A DNA stretch of 16,587 nucleotides, taken from assembly GCA_035310125.1 (NCBI GenBank), contig DATGEP010000233.1, positions 1 to 16,587 on the forward strand, in the 5' to 3' direction. The notes below the pieces were generated by a model, which saw only the letters and a list, made by a program, of their open reading frames with translations, was not told the origin of the DNA and ran no database searches. The stretch is from DATGEP01 sp035310125 (GTDB lineage: Bacteria; Chloroflexota; Ktedonobacteria; Ktedonobacterales; JADMIN01). The position numbers and the translations under genes were made by a program. Every line of letters begins with the position of its first letter. The first letter of the stretch is position 1. Positions 14,848-16,587 of the stretch are shown piece by piece.

Positions 14848-15390
14848 TCAGGTGAATCCAAGCAGATCGAAGGCATTTTCGCGCTCGATTCGGCGGCGCG
14901 TCTCTGAAGGCAGATCAAGCGCGTCAAGCTCTGCCTGGACGCAGTCCATACAAGATCGGGGGCGCTGACCGGATCATCACTGCCCAGCACAATGCTGCGC
15001 GGGCCGGCTTCCTACAGCACCAAACGCAAGGCGTGGCGGTCCTGGGTATGACTGTCAGCCAGACATTCGCGAGGATGTCGGTGAGCTCACGGTGCGCCCA
15101 GGTCGGAAGGTCCTGACCCATCTCGGCCGCTTGCGAGCGCCGCTTGGGAGGCGTGGCAATGCCAGCGGCCGCAGCCAATGGCCGCTGCGCTGCCACGTTG
15201 GCAAAACAGGAATCGCGCGTCGGCAAATCGATCGAATACGCCGGCGTGCGTCATGTGGAAGATGCACAGCGCATCGGCGAGGAAGTAACCCAGCCCCGCC
15301 TGGAGGAACGAGGATTCGCCGAGTCGCGCGGCGTCGCGCCAGCTGGGCCAGGCGCTGAGTGTTTGCAGGCAAGGGGTCAGTTTCTGCGCT
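14848..15390 (-). pseudogene. Amidohydrolase-2 family pseudogene, C-terminal half, multiple lesions
   Basis: Pieces of one amidohydrolase are spread over the three minus-strand frames in the right order. They are GYFLADALCIFHMTHAGVFD with RFADARFLFCQ (near 15200-15290), DLPTWAHRELTDILANVWL (near 15060-15115), SHTQDRHALRLVL, a TAG stop, EAGPRSIVLGSDDPVSAPD (near 14965-15020), and LDALDLPSETRRRIERENAF with DLLGFT before a TGA at 14848-14850. At least three frameshifts and one internal stop separate them, so this is real decay and not one sequencing error. The N-terminal half, including the HxH motif, is absent; the match fades out about 15390, before the tRNA. GSDDP retains the family's metal-binding Asp. 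It is a different subfamily from the two intact amidohydrolases. Confidence 0.8.
15365..15378 (+). repeat. 14-bp inverted copy of the tRNA-Ala anticodon-arm/variable-loop sequence
   Basis: GCAGGCAAGGGGTC here is the perfect complement of GACCCCTTGCCTGC at 15471-15484, inside the tRNA-Ala gene about 100 bp away. It lies at the broken end of the amidohydrolase pseudogene. It may be a recombination or attachment-site trace, or chance. Confidence 0.4.
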
Positions 15391-15396
15391 AAGTTC

Positions 15397-15421
15397 TGGC
15401 ACTCTACGCCCATGCGTGCCA
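15397..15421 (-). terminator. Weak hairpin downstream of tRNA-Ala
   Basis: TGGCAC and GTGCCA (6-bp stem, 13-nt loop) lie 25 nt past the tRNA 3' end. There is no T tract on the minus strand, so it is at best a weak terminator or processing signal. Confidence 0.2.
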
Positions 15422-15445
15422 ATCTTGAGTTCACCAATGGCGGGG

Positions 15446-15517
15446 TGGAGCATCGGGGATTCGAACCCCGGACCCCTTGCCTGCCAGGCAAGTGCTCTCC
15501 CGCTGAGCTAATGCCCC
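15446..15517 (-). tRNA. tRNA-Ala, anticodon GGC
   Basis: A full 72-nt cloverleaf on the minus strand. The acceptor stem is GGGGCAT/ATGCTCC with discriminator A, the D arm is GCTC-AGCGGGA-GAGC, the anticodon arm is CTTGC-CTGGCAG-GCAAG with anticodon GGC, and the T arm is CGGGG-TTCGAAT-CCCCG. CCA is not encoded (CCC follows the discriminator). All stems pair, so it is probably functional, and it reads alanine GCC codons. It sits alone in a decayed region, the kind of place where integrative elements often insert. Confidence 0.95.
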
Positions 15518-15529
15518 GTGTGAGCACGG

Positions 15530-15535
15530 ATTTTA
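15530..15535 (-). promoter_or_regulatory. Putative -10 box of the tRNA-Ala gene
   Basis: TAAAAT on the minus strand ends 12 nt before the mature tRNA 5' end, which would give a short 5' leader. No matching -35 is evident in the GC-rich DNA upstream. Confidence 0.35.
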
Positions 15536-15640
15536 GCAGCCTGGCCCGCTGCGGCGGGGCCTGTTTGGCAATGGGTACTGAACTGGGCCCCCGGGCTGAC
15601 CTCACGAAAGCTACCCTGCCGGCGATTCGAGCCGACGGCC

Positions 15641-15931
15641 GGCGTGCGCTTCTACAAGCGGCTGAAGGACAAAATCGCCGCCCGTTCGGAGCTTCAGCTG
15701 GCCGCATGACTGAGAAACACCCGCGACTATGACCCGGATGCGGTACCAGTCAGCCGACCGGCATCGACGCCGCGGTCAGCGGCAGGCAAGAAATCAATCG
15801 AAACCGACGACGCCGCGTGGCAGAATGCGCCCTGGCTGGACCGCCCGGTGGGGATGCACGCACAAGCTCCCAAACGGGCGGGCAGCCGGTTATTCCCTCT
15901 ACTTCTCGGTCATGTCGAGACCGGTGAATGA
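15641..15931 (+). pseudogene. Unidentified degenerate ORF with an internal TGA
   Basis: One plus-strand frame reads VRFYKRLKDKIAARSELQLAA-like protein, meets TGA at 15707-15709, then continues in the same frame through NTRDYDPDAV, SIETDDAAWQNAPWLDRPVG and SRLFPLLLGHVETGE to a second TGA at 15929-15931. The residue mix is more protein-like than the neighbouring frames, which suggests a remnant of a gene, but I do not recognise a family. No start codon with a ribosome-binding site is evident. Confidence 0.25.
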
Positions 15932-16045
15932 TCCGGGCTAGCGTTTGCGGTCGGAATTACTCCGCCAACTCGTCCGAGTACGACCAGGTATACCGTCACT
16001 CTCGCGGTTACCTGCCCGGGATGCCTCTGGTGACCCCCGGAGCAC

Positions 16046-16503
16046 ATGGATGGCCTGGCAGGTGCGACCAATGACACGCGAGATCCGGCCTGGCTCCCTC
16101 CGTTTTTGACCAGCGCGTACCGGGCCGCGCTTCGCGAAAACCTCCTGCACGAGCAGCTCCGTGCTCACGAGGACAACGCCGCCACCTTGCGCAGTCTGGA
16201 TCACCTTCTAGCGCGTCTGGGTCGCATCGGCGTCTTGCCGATCGCGATTGTCCTGTTGGGCGGGCTGCTCTAGCTTCTGGTGCGCGGTCCACTGGCCTGG
16301 CCTGAAAATGAGTTGGGCTGGCTGCTCCTGCTGGAGGCGGGTCTGCCAACGGTGCGATGCGATGGCGCGACAACTGCGCGTGGCCAGAGATCAGCTAGAC
16401 GTCGCGGACTCCACGTACTCGGCATTCACACCCGTTGTGGAACCAGCAGCGACGGCGATTCATCCGCCGAATGCCGCCGCGGGTGGGCGGACAAACCTGG
16501 GCT
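16046..16503 (+). pseudogene. Possible small membrane protein, interrupted
   Basis: From the ATG at 16046 (GGAG only 3 nt upstream) the frame gives a soluble, helix-rich start (LTSAYRAALRENLLHEQ, then a charged helix) and a hydrophobic segment, RIGVLPIAIVLLGGLL, near residues 60-75. It stops at TAG 16271-16273. Directly after the stop the same frame continues with LLVRGPLAWPENELGWLLLL, a likely second membrane segment. A neighbouring frame then gives MARQLRVARDQLD and STYSAFTPVVEPA to a stop near 16503. Together this looks like a two-helix membrane protein broken by a stop and a frameshift. A SLATT-like arrangement (two membrane helices then a cytoplasmic helix) is a speculative match. The intact 75-codon form could also be real. 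Confidence 0.3.
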
Positions 16504-16587
16504 AGGGGTGGAGCAGGGCGGCCACGATGACGGCGGCCATGCCCGCGGCTAGCGACGGGAGCATGCGGCGCGTCCAGAGGGCGACGA
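16502..16587 (-). CDS. Partial ORF at right edge, C-terminal membrane segment
   Basis: The last 27 codons of a minus-strand frame entering from beyond the window read VALWTRRMLPSLAAGMAAV, then IVAALLHP and TAG at 16502-16504. The hydrophobic Ala/Val/Leu run after basic residues looks like a final transmembrane helix. It is too short to assign to a family, and chance in GC-rich DNA cannot be excluded. Confidence 0.3.
   Translation of the reverse strand, partial: VALWTRRMLPSLAAGMAAVIVAALLHP

Larger units (their letters stand above)
15518..16045. other. Gene-poor, degenerate stretch right of the tRNA
   Basis: No intact gene is supported over about 530 bp. The only coding-like piece is a broken plus-strand frame (15641-15931, listed separately). 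No transposase, integrase, CRISPR or clear long repeat was recognised. Confidence 0.5.

Noticed and set aside
14265..14990. 241-codon minus-strand frame opposite the end of the alpha/beta hydrolase
   Set aside because: Composite frame: its first part is a segment of the amidohydrolase pseudogene (LGSDDPVSAPD), the rest is a wrong frame of the kinase remnant and antisense of the hydrolase.
15087..15707. 206-codon minus-strand frame crossing the tRNA
   Set aside because: The SSAGEHLPGRQGVRGSNPRCS part is the usual artefact of translating a tRNA gene; only the portion below 15390 is true amidohydrolase remnant.
1..16587. CRISPR array, insertion sequence or prophage genes
   Set aside because: No regularly spaced repeats, transposase, integrase or phage structural motifs were seen on either strand.

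Overview
The window is high-GC bacterial DNA that looks chromosomal. The gene set (Tat/lipobox peptide-type binding proteins, many amidohydrolase-2 proteins, a luciferase-like flavin monooxygenase, an FAH-family hydrolase and an MBL-fold hydrolase) resembles accessory catabolic regions of Chloroflexota or related high-GC soil and sediment bacteria. That placement is inference; no marker gene here fixes the taxon.

Layout, left to right. (1) Positions 1-6257, all minus strand, form one tight transcription unit read right to left: binding protein SBP-C (GTG start at 6257), permeases DppB and DppC, a 22-codon stub resembling an FAH N terminus, a full FAH-family hydrolase, an MBL-fold hydrolase, and an FAD monooxygenase that is frameshifted and runs off the left edge. 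Most junctions are 4-bp ATGA overlaps. (2) Positions 6258-6438 hold the SBP-C promoter region and a 13-bp perfect hairpin with a T-rich tail that probably ends the next unit. (3) Positions 6439-12641, also minus, form a second unit: SBP-A, SBP-B, two amidohydrolase-2 (ACMSD-like) enzymes and, last, a LysR regulator. (4) Positions 12642-12765 are a divergent intergenic region. (5) Positions 12766-14669, plus strand, carry an LLM-class flavin monooxygenase overlapping an alpha/beta hydrolase. (6) Positions 14647-16587 are mostly decayed: a histidine-kinase tail, an amidohydrolase pseudogene with several lesions, an intact tRNA-Ala(GGC), and degenerate open stretches. A small piece of another minus-strand gene may lie at the right edge.

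Reading of the system. Sections 1-5 look like an uptake-and-degradation module for an unidentified organic compound. Three lipoprotein binding proteins could feed one permease pair, whose ATPases are not in the window. Two flavin monooxygenases could oxidise the substrate, and hydrolases and decarboxylase-like amidohydrolases could cleave the products. The best regulatory signal is a pair of conserved boxes with identical 29-nt spacing upstream of both SBP-A and SBP-C, which suggests a shared promoter or operator and co-regulation of the two minus-strand units. No ring-cleaving dioxygenase is visible, so the substrate stays open.
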